In this document: in pieces, positions 41,340 through 51,100 of the stretch
Position numbering within the stretch: the first letter of the stretch is position 1
Layout: each line of letters begins with the position of its first letter
Source of the DNA: an uncultured Desulfosarcina sp.
Lineage (GTDB): Bacteria > Desulfobacterota > Desulfobacteria > Desulfobacterales > Desulfosarcinaceae
Length of the DNA: 64,000 nt
Reading direction: 5' to 3'
Assembly (NCBI RefSeq): GCF_963668215.1
Contig: NZ_OY764190.1
Coordinates: 3,472,001 to 3,536,000, forward strand
Made by a program: the position numbers and the translations under genes
Notes under the pieces: generated by a model
Databases searched by the model: none
Told to the model about the DNA's origin: nothing
What the model saw: the letters and a program-made list of their open reading frames with translations, nothing else

Positions 41340-41579
41340 TTAATCATGGGCCAGATTGTGGTTCCGCAACGTTTGACAGCCCCCGTTCCAGCGTTCTGCG
41401 ATCTGGACGATTTCCTCTCTCAAAGCCCGGTGCTGGACCCGGCAGGTTTCGGGAACCTCACCGCCGTGAACCAGGCGGCTGGAGTTCTCCACCAGTTGAA
41501 TCAGTTCGGTGGCAATGACGGCGTTGATCTTGATCAGGTCTTTGAGCATTTTCGCGACTTCGGGGGTGTCTTCGGCCAT
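41340..41579 (-). CDS. Small acidic protein of unknown function
   Basis: A 79-residue cytoplasmic protein, MAEDTPEVAKMLKDLIKINAV and further helices, with two cysteines (ETCRVQH, GGCQTLRN). CAGGAG lies 5-6 nt before the ATG. No family recognised; the length and helical character suggest a small binding protein. Confidence 0.65.
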   Translation of the reverse strand: MAEDTPEVAKMLKDLIKINAVIATELIQLVENSSRLVHGGEVPETCRVQHRALREEIVQIAERWNGGCQTLRNHNLAHD

Positions 41580-41805
41580 TGTGGACTCCTGTAACCTTGT
41601 TTTTGCATATTGACTATGGGGCTTTTTTTTATACAATACAATCCATGCTTGCAACCGCCAAGAGGAACCCGACGGTTTGCAGCGATACGAAAAAGTGGAA
41701 ATAGCGGCGCGGATTCCAGCAACGATCACCTCCGTTTCATCATCGTTGGAAGACGCTCCTGCGCAAGACTATTATCAAACATGGAATGTTCCCATAAGCG
41801 TTTGC

Positions 41806-42120
41806 ATGTTTCTGATCGCCGGCATACAACCCAAGACCAGGCGGGTAAACGACAATCCGCAGCGTTGCCCGTCCTGCGGCCTGAATCGGGCCTATGCCAC
41901 CCGGGTCGACCACTATTTGAGCCTGTTTTTTATTCCCCTGTTGCGGGTCAAGCGGGGCGAGACGCTTCTTTTCTGTGAAAACTGCGGACAGCCGGCCAGC
42001 GGTTTCCGAACCCCGCCACCTCCGGTGCCGCCGTCCGGGACCGATGCGGTTTGTGTGGCCTGCGGGCAGTCGTTTGACCGTTCGTATAAGTATTGTCCCC
42101 ACTGCGGCCAGAGAGCCTGA
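41806..42120 (+). CDS. Zinc-ribbon protein
   Basis: A 104-residue protein of the zinc-ribbon-15 type. MFLIAGIQPKTRRVNDNPQRCPSCG opens it, RVDHYLSLFFIPLLRVKRG is a short hydrophobic segment, and FCENCGQ closes the first ribbon. A second ribbon CVACGQ...CPHCGQ sits at the C-terminus. The start at 41806 is chosen because family members begin at this point; the frame extends upstream without support. Possibly membrane-associated. Function unknown. Confidence 0.78.
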   Translation: MFLIAGIQPKTRRVNDNPQRCPSCGLNRAYATRVDHYLSLFFIPLLRVKRGETLLFCENCGQPASGFRTPPPPVPPSGTDAVCVACGQSFDRSYKYCPHCGQRA

Positions 42121-42218
42121 TCGTTTTGTTATATAAACAGCATTTTTCAATCGGTATTTTTTAGATCCATCGATATCGAGTGGGGTGAGGCTTCGAGCAA
42201 CTCCCCGATGAGGTGAAT

Positions 42219-43550
42219 ATGCATCGTCATCGAAGATCAATCAACGGATTGAGTCGGCGTGAATTTCTCGCCATGACCGGCATGGCGGCCACCGGTTTGG
42301 TCATGGGGTGTGCCACCAACCCGGTTACGGGAAGGTCCCAGTTCATGATCATGAGTGAAGAGCAGGAGATCGCCGTTGATCGGAAAAGCGCGCCCCACCA
42401 GTTTTCGTCCGATTACGGCATCGTCCAGGACCGTTCCCTGGAGAACTATATCCAGGCCACCGGCAAACGCATGGCCCCCAATACCCACCGTCCGCAGATG
42501 CCTTACAATTTCCACTGCGTCAACGCCAACTACGTCAATGCCTATGCCTTTCCCGGCGGAAGCATCGCCTGTACCCGGGGCATTCTCCTGGATCTGGAAA
42601 ACGAGGCTGAACTGGGCGCCCTGCTGGGCCACGAGCTGGGCCACGTCAACGCCCGCCACACGGCTGCAATCATGTCCAAAGCCCAGGTGGCCAACATGGC
42701 CGTAGGGGGGCTGGCGATTCTCACCAGCGTGGCCGTGGGTTCGACCGCCGGCAACCTGGCCGGGCAACTGGGGCAACTGGGCTCCGGCGCTCTGCTGGCC
42801 TCTTACAGCCGCGACAACGAGCGCCAGGCGGACAGCCTGGGTATGGAATACATGGCCCGTTCGGGCTACGGCCCGCAGGGGATGGTCGGGCTCATGGAAA
42901 TGCTCAACAACATGAACCAGCATAAAACCAGCTCCGTGGAGCTTCTATTCGCCACCCATCCCATGTCTGCGGAGCGCTATCGTACGGCGGTCAAAGAAGC
43001 CACCAACGACTACCAGCGATACAACGGGCAGCCCCTTAACCGGGAACGCTTCATGGACAACACCGCCGAGCTGAGAAAAAAGCGGGGTGCCATCAAAAAA
43101 ATGCAGGACGGGGAGACGGCCATGGGCAAGGAAGCGTACGGCCAGGCCGAAAGCCTGTTCAAGGAGGCCCTGGCGCAAACCCCCGACGATTACGCGGGAC
43201 TGCTGCTCATGGCCAAGTGTCAGTTGATGCAGAAGAAGAATGCGGAAGCCGAACGCTACGTGGAGCGGGCCAAGCAGGCCTACCCCGAAGAGGCCCAAGG
43301 CTACCACATCAGCGGAATTACCAAGATCCGCAACAAGCAGTACGAAGCCGCCTACCAGGATTTCAGTGCTTACGAAAAGCGCCTGCCGGGCAACCCCAAT
43401 ACGATTTTTTTCCAGGGATTGTCGCTGGAGGGCATGGAGCAGGTTGAGCAGTCGGCCCGGGCTTACAATTCCTATCTGCAGCAGGTGCAGCAGGGGAATC
43501 AGGCGCAGTATGCGTATAAGCGGCTCAAAGAGTGGGGCTACATCAAATAA
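42219..43550 (+). CDS. M48-family zinc metallopeptidase with TPR tail, exported
   Basis: A 443-residue exported metalloprotease (BepA/YfgC-like). The signal is Tat-like (SRREFLAMTG near residue 15) and ends in a lipobox LVMGC, so a lipoprotein is expected. The zinc site is HELGHVNARH (HExxH) in GALLGHELGHVNARH. From about residue 290 the sequence becomes TPR-like. BepA-type proteases assist outer-membrane protein assembly and degrade misfolded ones. GAGGTGAAT precedes the ATG. The stop overlaps the trmL start by 1 nt. Confidence 0.9.
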   Translation: MHRHRRSINGLSRREFLAMTGMAATGLVMGCATNPVTGRSQFMIMSEEQEIAVDRKSAPHQFSSDYGIVQDRSLENYIQATGKRMAPNTHRPQMPYNFHCVNANYVNAYAFPGGSIACTRGILLDLENEAELGALLGHELGHVNARHTAAIMSKAQVANMAVGGLAILTSVAVGSTAGNLAGQLGQLGSGALLASYSRDNERQADSLGMEYMARSGYGPQGMVGLMEMLNNMNQHKTSSVELLFATHPMSAERYRTAVKEATNDYQRYNGQPLNRERFMDNTAELRKKRGAIKKMQDGETAMGKEAYGQAESLFKEALAQTPDDYAGLLLMAKCQLMQKKNAEAERYVERAKQAYPEEAQGYHISGITKIRNKQYEAAYQDFSAYEKRLPGNPNTIFFQGLSLEGMEQVEQSARAYNSYLQQVQQGNQAQYAYKRLKEWGYIK

Positions 43551-44017
43551 TGTCCGACGAACCAGAGCGCCATGTGGTGCTGGTGGCCCCGGAAATCCAC
43601 TGGAACACGGGCAATATCGGCCGTACCTGCCTGGGGGCAGGAGCGCGGCTGCACCTGATTCGACCCCTGGGCTTTTCCCTGGAAAGCCGCCAGGTGAAGC
43701 GGGCCGGGCTGGACTACTGGGACCGGGTGGCCCCGGACGTCTGGGACAGCTTCGACGCGTTTTGCCATGCGCTGAATCCGCAGGATGCCGAAGTGGTTCT
43801 GCTCACCAAATCCGGTTCCCGGATTTTCTGGGAGATGCCCACATCCCGGCGTATGTTTCTGGTGTTCGGATCCGAAACCGGGGGGCTTCCGGATGAAATC
43901 CTCAGCCGCTACCCCGAGGCCCGCTACCGGATTCCCATCAACGGCGAGATCCGTTCATTGAATCTTTCCACGGCGGCCGGCATCGTCTTATACGAAAGCA
44001 TGCGCAACGGCCGGTGA
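43550..44017 (+). CDS. trmL: tRNA (cytidine-34-2'-O)-methyltransferase
   Basis: A 155-residue SPOUT methyltransferase that modifies the wobble base of tRNA-Leu. VLVAPEIHWNTGNIGRTCLGAG is motif 1, LVFGSETGGLP motif 2 and RIPINGEIRSLNLSTAAGIVLYE motif 3, all close to E. coli TrmL. The ATG lies on the last base of the previous stop codon, indicating coupling with the M48 peptidase gene. Confidence 0.93.
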   Translation: MSDEPERHVVLVAPEIHWNTGNIGRTCLGAGARLHLIRPLGFSLESRQVKRAGLDYWDRVAPDVWDSFDAFCHALNPQDAEVVLLTKSGSRIFWEMPTSRRMFLVFGSETGGLPDEILSRYPEARYRIPINGEIRSLNLSTAAGIVLYESMRNGR

Positions 44018-44075
44018 GAAATACCGGCAATTGAAAGAACATTCAATTTCTCAAACAAAAAGAAGGAGACCAATT

Positions 44076-44822
44076 ATGGCAGTCCCGTTTTCCTCCATCA
44101 GCAGACGTCAGTTCCTGCGGTCGTCGATTCTCGCGGCTTGCGCCGTCGGCGCGCCTTTTCTCCTGCAGTGCGGTTCCAAGGGCGGTTCGGCGGTTTTCGT
44201 CAAGGAGCCGCTGCCCTATGCGAAAGATGCGCTGGCTCCTACCATCAGCGCCGAAACCATGGGTTTTCATTACGACAAGCACTACGCCGGTTATGTGAAG
44301 AACGCCAATCGACTGGTCCTGAAAGGGGCTTTCGGCGGGCAAAGTCCCGAAGAGGTGATCCAGGCCACCGTCGGCGATCCGTCCAAGGCAGCCGTTTTCA
44401 ACAACGCGGCCCAGGCCTGGAACCACGCCTTTTTCTTCAAGTGTCTGAAGCCGGGCGGCGGCGGGGAACCGGAGGGCGTCCTGGCGGAGATGATCGCCGC
44501 CGAATTCGGCAGTTTTGCCAATTTCAAAAATGCGTTTCTCACAGCGGCCGGAGATCGGTTCGGCAGCGGATGGGTCTGGCTGGTGTTAAAGGATGGCAAA
44601 CTCTCCGTTGTATCGAGCGCCAACGCCGATACGCCCCTGGCCCATGGACTGATTCCGCTGTTTACGGTGGATCTCTGGGAGCACGCCTATTACCTGGATT
44701 ACCAGAATCGCAGGCTGGATTTTGTCACCGCGGTGCTGGACAACCTGGCCAATTGGGACTTCGCGGCCGCTCAATTGGAATTGGCACTGCCGGCCAAGGA
44801 GCCCGCTGCCGAGAACGATTGA
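44076..44822 (+). CDS. Exported iron-type superoxide dismutase
   Basis: A 248-residue superoxide dismutase with an N-terminal Tat-like signal (SRRQFLRSS at residues 9-17), then a hydrophobic core ending LLQCG, a possible lipobox. The enzyme part has AWNHAFFFKCLKPGGGGEPEG, FGSGWVWLVL and DLWEHAYYLDYQNRRLD with all four metal ligands, and reads as the iron type. It would protect the periplasm or the inner-membrane face. AAGGAG precedes the ATG. A cytoplasmic paralogue is encoded at 25762. Confidence 0.9.
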   Translation: MAVPFSSISRRQFLRSSILAACAVGAPFLLQCGSKGGSAVFVKEPLPYAKDALAPTISAETMGFHYDKHYAGYVKNANRLVLKGAFGGQSPEEVIQATVGDPSKAAVFNNAAQAWNHAFFFKCLKPGGGGEPEGVLAEMIAAEFGSFANFKNAFLTAAGDRFGSGWVWLVLKDGKLSVVSSANADTPLAHGLIPLFTVDLWEHAYYLDYQNRRLDFVTAVLDNLANWDFAAAQLELALPAKEPAAEND

Positions 44823-44907
44823 TGTAAATTTGGAGCGCGCAAACGGCATCCTGCCATTCAGGGTTGGACTCGACTCGGATTCTACCTGCTCGAAAGATAA
44901 ACACGAT

Positions 44908-45729
44908 ATGGATCTAAAAGAAACCGCCGCCGAACTGCTCGGCAAAATCAGAACAACGGCGCCCCTGGTGCATAATATCACCAACTTTGTGGTGATGAAT
45001 TCTTCGGCCAACATCCTGCTGGCGTTGGGCGCCTCGCCGGTAATGGCCCACAGCCGCAGGGAAGTTAAGGAGATGGCCGCCATGGCCGGCGCCCTGGTGA
45101 TCAACATCGGAACCCTGGAGGAGAAGTGGGTCGAGGCCATGCTGCTGGCCGCCGAGGCCGCCAACGAAAAGGGCATCCCGGTTATCCTGGACCCGGTGGG
45201 CGCCGGCGCTACGGCCTATCGCAGCCGGGTTGCCGAGACCATCCTCCAGAAAACTTCGGTATCCGTAATCCGGGGAAATGCGTCGGAAGTGCTCTCCCTG
45301 GCCGTGGCCGATGTGCAGACCAAAGGCGTGGACTCATCCCTGTCGGTCTCCGACGAGATCGTGGCGCCCGCCGTCGCCATCGCCCGTGAACATAACTGCA
45401 TCGTTTCCATTTCCGGCGAAAAAGATCTGGTCACCGATGGCGACCGGGTACTGCGGGTGGCCAACGGGGTCCCCCTGATGACCCGGGTGACCGGGCTGGG
45501 CTGCGGTCTTTCCGCGGTCACCGGCGCTTTCTGCTCCGTGGCCGGAGAGGATCTTTTCAACGCTGTCGCCGCGGCTTTCGGCTTTTACGGGCTGTGCGGA
45601 GAATTGGCATATGAAGTCAGCGACCGGCCGGGCAGCTTTTATGTGGCCTTCGTGGATGCCATCCACGCGGCCGGTGCCGGCGACATCCATACCCGTTTGA
45701 AAATCGAATCGGGACAGCGGAATCGATAG
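44908..45729 (+). CDS. thiM: Hydroxyethylthiazole kinase
   Basis: A 273-residue ThiM, which phosphorylates 4-methyl-5-(2-hydroxyethyl)thiazole in thiamine salvage. PLVHNITNFVVMN near residue 20, VILDPVGAGATAYR near 105 and GLGCGLSAVTGAF near 205 are the family motifs, with the catalytic cysteine in the last. No ThiE or ThiD gene is next to it, and I see no TPP riboswitch in the short upstream gap. The C-terminus extends slightly past the usual HxxxDxL segment. Confidence 0.92.
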   Translation: MDLKETAAELLGKIRTTAPLVHNITNFVVMNSSANILLALGASPVMAHSRREVKEMAAMAGALVINIGTLEEKWVEAMLLAAEAANEKGIPVILDPVGAGATAYRSRVAETILQKTSVSVIRGNASEVLSLAVADVQTKGVDSSLSVSDEIVAPAVAIAREHNCIVSISGEKDLVTDGDRVLRVANGVPLMTRVTGLGCGLSAVTGAFCSVAGEDLFNAVAAAFGFYGLCGELAYEVSDRPGSFYVAFVDAIHAAGAGDIHTRLKIESGQRNR

Positions 45730-45767
45730 GGGGCTATTGAGAATGCCTGCATGAAGCTGACAAGGCC

Positions 45768-46451
45768 TCATTGCATTTTATAGCATTCGGCAGTGCGGAT
45801 GGCGGCACCCAGATCAAAGGAGAGGCGCTGGTAGTTCTGCGCGTAGCGTTCCCATTGTTGGGATTGCGACTGCCTGGCGGACGCCATTGTCGAAAGGACC
45901 CTGTTCAGGGCGCGTTTGAGGCGATTGCATACCGGCAACCGTCGGGCGGCATTCAGGTCGGGCAGTTCGGGCTGCACCTGCCGCAGTCTGGCCATGGCCA
46001 GGTAGTAGACCGCCGGTACGCTTTCCGGGGCCAGCTGGTAGAGCGTTTCGGCGGCCTCCACAAGCCGGGCCAGGGTTTTCTCGGCGGCCTCGCCGGATTG
46101 CAGTTCCTGAAGGCCTTGCAAGGCTTCGCAGAGATTTTCCTGCAAGCGTTGCCGCTCGGCGGGAGAGGGCCAGGATTGTCTCAGGACCAGCCCCGTGGCC
46201 AATGCCTCGGCGGCGCGGCGGTAATGCACGGCGGGTGTTTGGCCGGATTTGGCCAAGCGGAGGCAGGCATCTCCTTTGGTCAGGTGGAGTTGACCGCAGG
46301 TATCCGACGCTTGGGTGCAGGCGACGGACTGGCCGGCAATCCATTGGTAGTCGCCCTGATCCGCATGTTTTTCGAATCGATGCAGGTCCACCGACGCACA
46401 CCCGGTCAGGACCAGGATCGATACGAGGGATAGGGCCATGAGCAGTTTCAT
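45768..46451 (-). CDS. Lipoprotein of unknown function
   Basis: A 227-residue lipoprotein with signal KLLMALSLVSILVLTGC and lipobox LTGC at residue 17. The mature part is helical and rich in Gln, Leu and Ala, with four cysteines in the first third (ACTQASDTCG...DACL), and resembles a TPR-like helical repeat. Last gene of a minus-strand set after gap and a 61-residue gene. Function unknown. Confidence 0.75.
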   Translation of the reverse strand: MKLLMALSLVSILVLTGCASVDLHRFEKHADQGDYQWIAGQSVACTQASDTCGQLHLTKGDACLRLAKSGQTPAVHYRRAAEALATGLVLRQSWPSPAERQRLQENLCEALQGLQELQSGEAAEKTLARLVEAAETLYQLAPESVPAVYYLAMARLRQVQPELPDLNAARRLPVCNRLKRALNRVLSTMASARQSQSQQWERYAQNYQRLSFDLGAAIRTAECYKMQ

Positions 46452-46507
46452 TTGTTTTGTTGGCTTTTGGGTCCTGTAGGACCTGCGATGCGGGAAACGT
46501 TCAACGC

Positions 46508-46693
46508 TTACAGCCTCGGTTTTTTCCTTCTCTCCCGATGGATGGAGGACAATTTTTCGCTGACCGCGTCCAGAATGAATTCGCCGGGGGCGATTCCTCT
46601 GGATTTACAATATTCTTCGACGCGTTCATACAACGCTCTGGGGATGTCCGCATGCATGCATTCGTCAACGTTCGATTCCGGTTTTTCGCCCAT
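46508..46693 (-). CDS. Small ribbon-helix-helix-like protein
   Basis: A 61-residue protein, CMHADIPRALYERVEEYC then KSRGIAPGEFILDAVSEKL, which fits a strand followed by two helices as in CopG/Arc-type DNA-binding proteins. It could be a small regulator or orphan antitoxin. AAAGGTTG-type ribosome site upstream. No partner toxin is visible. Confidence 0.65.
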   Translation of the reverse strand: MGEKPESNVDECMHADIPRALYERVEEYCKSRGIAPGEFILDAVSEKLSSIHRERRKKPRL

Positions 46694-46733
46694 TTGACAA
46701 CCTTTTCCTAAATGTGCCGATTCAGCCGATTCG

Positions 46734-47981
46734 TCACATATTCTCGGCCATGGTTACCGTTCGATCGCCAAGCATATTTACGTAGCTGCCCATCTCGTTG
46801 TCGTACCAGCCGTAGATAACGGCCTGGGTGACCGGTGCACGAACCACCGTATCCGGAAGGCTGCTTAAAATTTCTTGTGAAAAACCGGGGACGTTGGCCA
46901 GGTCCAGACTCAAGTCCGCCGTGCGGGTATGGGTTTCGTGACCCTCGATCACGGCCGCCGCCCGGGGCGTGCCGAGAATATCACCGGAGACATTCTGTTT
47001 GCGCGTAAACTGCAGATACCCGTTGGGATCCAGTTCGGCGGTATGCTCGTAAACCTCGTTGATCGCCTCGCGACGGATCGGCTTTTCTATGGGGTTTTCC
47101 TGAATGCTCAGCACCAGGATGATCAGGGAGCCGGAGCTGACCGGCACCCGCACCGATTCGGCGATGAATCCGATCTGCTCCATTTCGGGAATCACCAGTC
47201 TCAGTGCCTTGGCCGCACCGGTAGACGTGAGAATGATGTTGTTCAAAATCGACCGGTTTTTTCTCAGGTCGGTTTTCCCTGCTTGTGGCAGGCGATCCAG
47301 CACCTGCTGGGAACCGGTGGCGGCGTGGATCGTGGCCATGGAAGCCGACAGGATCCGCTTGGCGCCGAAAGCGTTGATCAACGGTTTCATCATATGGGCC
47401 AGGCAGGTTGTCGTGCATGAGGCGTTGGAGACGATCCGGTGGCGCCGGGGGTCGTAATCGTTGGCATTGATCCCCATGACCGTGGTTACGGCATCCTCGG
47501 GCATGGCGGCGCCTTCCTCCTTGATTTTGAAGGGTGCGGAAACGACCACCTTTTCGGCGCCTGCTTCCAGGTGGCCCCGCACCGATCCCTTGGGATGATC
47601 GGCAGGCAGGGTGGGGTCCAGAAACTGGCCGGTGGTGTCGATGACCAGCCGCACTCCATGGGCCTTCCAACCGATTTCCATCGGCGTTCGACTGCTTCGC
47701 AGCAATCGAACGGGAATATCGTCGATGATCATGGTTCCCGCGGCTTCATCCACATCGGTGATCACCGGTTCGGAGCGATGGCCATGCAGAAAGGCGTGCA
47801 GGGAGCCGTAGGTGGAGTCCCGCTCGAGGTAGTGGGCAATGTCCGCCATACCGGTGCCGGCCTGACGGCCGATGTTGACGACGATTTCATTGAAGTAGCG
47901 CCGCCCCACATGGTGCCACAGGGTCAGTTTGCCGATGCGGCCGAGTCCGTTGATGCCGATCTTCATCTGTCCTTCGTTCAT
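46734..47981 (-). CDS. gap: Glyceraldehyde-3-phosphate dehydrogenase, long form
   Basis: A 415-residue enzyme, clearly longer than the usual 330-340. The Rossmann start is KIGINGLGRIGKLTL near residue 6, the catalytic site NASCTTTCLAH near residue 185 and the conserved later block YDNEMGSYVNM at the end. The extra length lies mainly in the first 170 residues. GGGAG precedes the ATG at 47981; a second ATG at 47966 also has a ribosome site. It lies downstream of the large dikinase-like gene on the same strand, with a palindromic element between. Confidence 0.9.
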   Translation of the reverse strand: MNEGQMKIGINGLGRIGKLTLWHHVGRRYFNEIVVNIGRQAGTGMADIAHYLERDSTYGSLHAFLHGHRSEPVITDVDEAAGTMIIDDIPVRLLRSSRTPMEIGWKAHGVRLVIDTTGQFLDPTLPADHPKGSVRGHLEAGAEKVVVSAPFKIKEEGAAMPEDAVTTVMGINANDYDPRRHRIVSNASCTTTCLAHMMKPLINAFGAKRILSASMATIHAATGSQQVLDRLPQAGKTDLRKNRSILNNIILTSTGAAKALRLVIPEMEQIGFIAESVRVPVSSGSLIILVLSIQENPIEKPIRREAINEVYEHTAELDPNGYLQFTRKQNVSGDILGTPRAAAVIEGHETHTRTADLSLDLANVPGFSQEILSSLPDTVVRAPVTQAVIYGWYDNEMGSYVNMLGDRTVTMAENM

Positions 47982-48015
47982 TGTCTTGGCTCCCAAGTAT
48001 GCCTTGGATTCATAG

Positions 48016-48162
48016 ATAGTGCCCATCCAGAAATGGCCAATTCGCTCGATATCTTTGTTGCGCGAAAAATTTTATCCTCGAAATATCAACCATATGTCTG
48101 CGGTAAAATTTTTCGTGCGCCTCGATCTCGACCCAATTTTCCTATTTCTGGATGGGCACTAT
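48016..48162. mobile_element. MITE-like 147-bp inverted-repeat element
   Basis: Nearly the whole element is an imperfect palindrome. Its ends, ATAGTGCCCATCCAGAAAT, are identical in inverted orientation (48016 and 48162), and inner arms GCGCGAAAAATTTTA / TAAAATTTTTCGTGCGC also pair. ATAG directly flanks both ends (48012-48015 and 48163-48166), a possible 4-bp target duplication. It has no coding capacity. A fragment CCATCCAGAAATC repeats just downstream (from 48169), so a second, partial end may exist. Confidence 0.6.
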
Positions 48163-48180
48163 ATAGCGTCCATCCAGAAA

Positions 48181-51100
48181 TCAGGTTTCCCGGATTTTCA
48201 TCATCCCTTGATAAACCGATCCCTGCCGACCGTCAATGCTAATATGGTCGCCCGACCGAATCAGGACATGATTGAAGCGGGCCGTTTTTACTTTCTCGTT
48301 GCACTCCAGCGTCCCACATCCCACCACACAGGTTTTCCCCAGGCGGTGGGCCACCACCGAGGCGTGGCTGGTCAATCCACCCCTGCCGGTCAACAGGCCG
48401 TCGCTGGCATAAATCTCCTTAATGTCATCGGGGACAGTGTCGCCGCGTACCAGGATCAGGTCGGTTTGCGGTTCCGCTTCCCGCCAGCGGTCGATCTCCG
48501 CTAACGTGAATACGGCCCTTCCGGACATGGCGCCGCCGGCGACGCCGACCCCGTGGCCCAGGTAGCGATCGGTTGAATCGTCTTCTACATCGAAAGCCAG
48601 CACGGTTTTGCGTTCCCGGATGGACATGTCCCGCGTCTGGAGCAGGTACAAATCGCTCGCCGATTCGCTTTCAAAGGTGAACTCCATCTCCTGGGGGCTC
48701 CACCCGTTTTTATAGATCAGCCGGGCGGCCCATTTACGGATGGCCGCATAGATGTCCGGGAAATGGGTTTCCAGGGTGATGTCCGTGTCCCGCAACTCGA
48801 GTTCCTGCTGTTTGACCGATATCGGCAGGGTTCGGACCAGGCCGGCCACCACATCTTCTCCCTGGTTTTCCAGGGTGAAGTCGCCCCAGGGGCTCAATGT
48901 GTCCCCGGACCAGCGGGGGTTGTGGGTGAAAAAGACACCCGAACCGGCGCTGGGAGAAATGTTGCCAAAAACCATTTGCTGCACGGTGACCGCGGTGCCC
49001 CAGTCGTCCGATATCCCCATGATCTTGCGGTAGGTTTTGGCCCGGTGGGACTCCCACGATTCGAAAACCGCGTTGATGGTCATATAAAGCTGATCCAGCG
49101 GGTCTTCCAGCACGTTGACGCCTTCGTCCTGGATGCGGGCTTTATAGGCCAGGGCCACCATTTTCATCTGCTCGCCGGTAAACCCTTTTTTAAGAGGGAT
49201 GCCCAAGCGGGATTTGAATTCGGCGATAATGGCATCGAAATCGTCCCGCTCCAGCCCGTAAGCCATACCGTGGCACTGCAGAAACCGGCGGTAGTTGTCC
49301 CAGGCGAACCAGGGGTTGTGCATCTTTTCGGCCAGACCGGCGGCAATCTCCTCGTTCATGCCCACATTCAAAATGGTCTCCATCATCCCGGGCTGAGAAA
49401 TAGAGGCACCGCTGCGCACCGAGAAGAGCAGCGGGTTGGCCGGGTCGCCGAACCGTTTGCCGGTGGCTTGCTGAACATGAACGATGTGTTTCCGGACCTG
49501 CTGCCTGAAGTTTTCTTTCACCGGCTCAAATCCGTCGATCAACTCCCGGCATCGGAAGGCCTCGGTGGTGATGATGAAACCCGGCGGGACCGGCATGCCC
49601 AGGTTTTTGAGCTTGAGCAGGTTCAATCCTTTGTTGCCCATGTAGATGATGCCCACAGCGGCGTTGTTGATCTCCTCCAGTCCGGTCATGATCCGCTGCG
49701 GGTCGTAGTTGAGCAGCAGGTGGAGTTTTTCTTTCGGCAGTACATTGGATTGATGGAACAAGGTGTTGAGAATGCGCGTCAGAAACAGGTCCAACTGCTG
49801 GAGGCCCAACGATGTGGCGATGCGATCCCGGAAAAAGATTTCCGAAACGCGATGCTTGAGCTTTTCGGCGTCCACGGCGTCTTCCCGGGGAAGAAATTTT
49901 TCCAGGATTCGGTCCGGTTTCATATGGGTGAGGATTCGGGTCAGGTTCTGGCCGTGGATGTTGTTGAAATAGTCGTTGATGATGTTGTTTACGGCGACGG
50001 CGAATCCCTTGAAAATATCCAGGTACTGGGTGAGGGTGAAGCCCCGGACCTCCAGGGCATGGGCCAGAAGGTCCAGCTGGCGTTCGAGTTCCACCGAATT
50101 GATCCCGTCCAGGCGCAGGGCCTTGTCGAACAGCGTCAGGCGTTCGTAAATGTCATGAAAGGTGGCCCGGGTGATCAACCCCAGATTGATCTGGTCCACC
50201 AGTTCTTCGAACAGCACGTTGATCAGGGATTCGATTCGGAATGTCAGCCCCAGTGCGTCGAACTTGCGTTCGTGGTAGCTGCCGTACATGGATGGGATGT
50301 CAATGGTAATGTGTCGTTTTTTATAAATATCCGCCTTGATCTCATAGGTCTCTTCGGAGAGAATGACCGTCTTGAGCCGATCCAGGTAGTCCATCAGTTT
50401 GAACAGCCGCTGTTTGAGGCTGGTTTCCTTTAAGGCGGTTTGCAGCATATCCAGCTCGGGAAAGGATTCCCGGTCCAACTGGGCCAGATGATGGTGCAGG
50501 GATTTGTGGTCCAGTTGATACTTGTGGTAGAGCAGTTTGTAGAATGCGGCGATCAGGGCTACCCGTTCCGCGTCGATGGGATTGACGTCCGGCGCCTTTG
50601 CCAGCAGGGCGCGAAGTTGACCGTCCTCGATTTCCAGCAGTTCATGGGGAATGGAGAAGCCCCGTTCGCTCAAAAACCCGAACAGTGCATTGGCGCCGTC
50701 GATGTAGGCGCCTCGGGTTTCGATTTGGGCGTAGATGTTGGGGGGCACGAAAGGTTTGAGGGGGGCCTTGTCGCGCGTTTTCCAGAAATTGAGCACCGCC
50801 TCGATGAATCGAATGATGCGGTTGGAACTTTCCACATGGCTTTGCTTGCGAAGGAAATGGATGAGAATATCGCGCCGATGGGTGATTTCGTCCAGTTGTG
50901 TCGAGATTTCCCTCAGTTTGCCTTCCGCACCGATATCGTTGAAATAGGAAGGGAAAAGCCGGGTGAGCTGTTTGATCAGATTGAAAACCGGGCCGATGTC
51001 ACTGTTGAGCAGACGGGTGATGTCCCTGGGAAAAAGGTCCGTGTCCCGGATAAAAATACCGGACAGCGAGAGTTTGATGATGAGGCTGGAGAGCAGTCGC

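Noticed and set aside
44823..44907. TPP riboswitch before thiM
   Set aside because: The gap is only 85 nt and lacks the CTGAGA and ACCTGA-type motifs.
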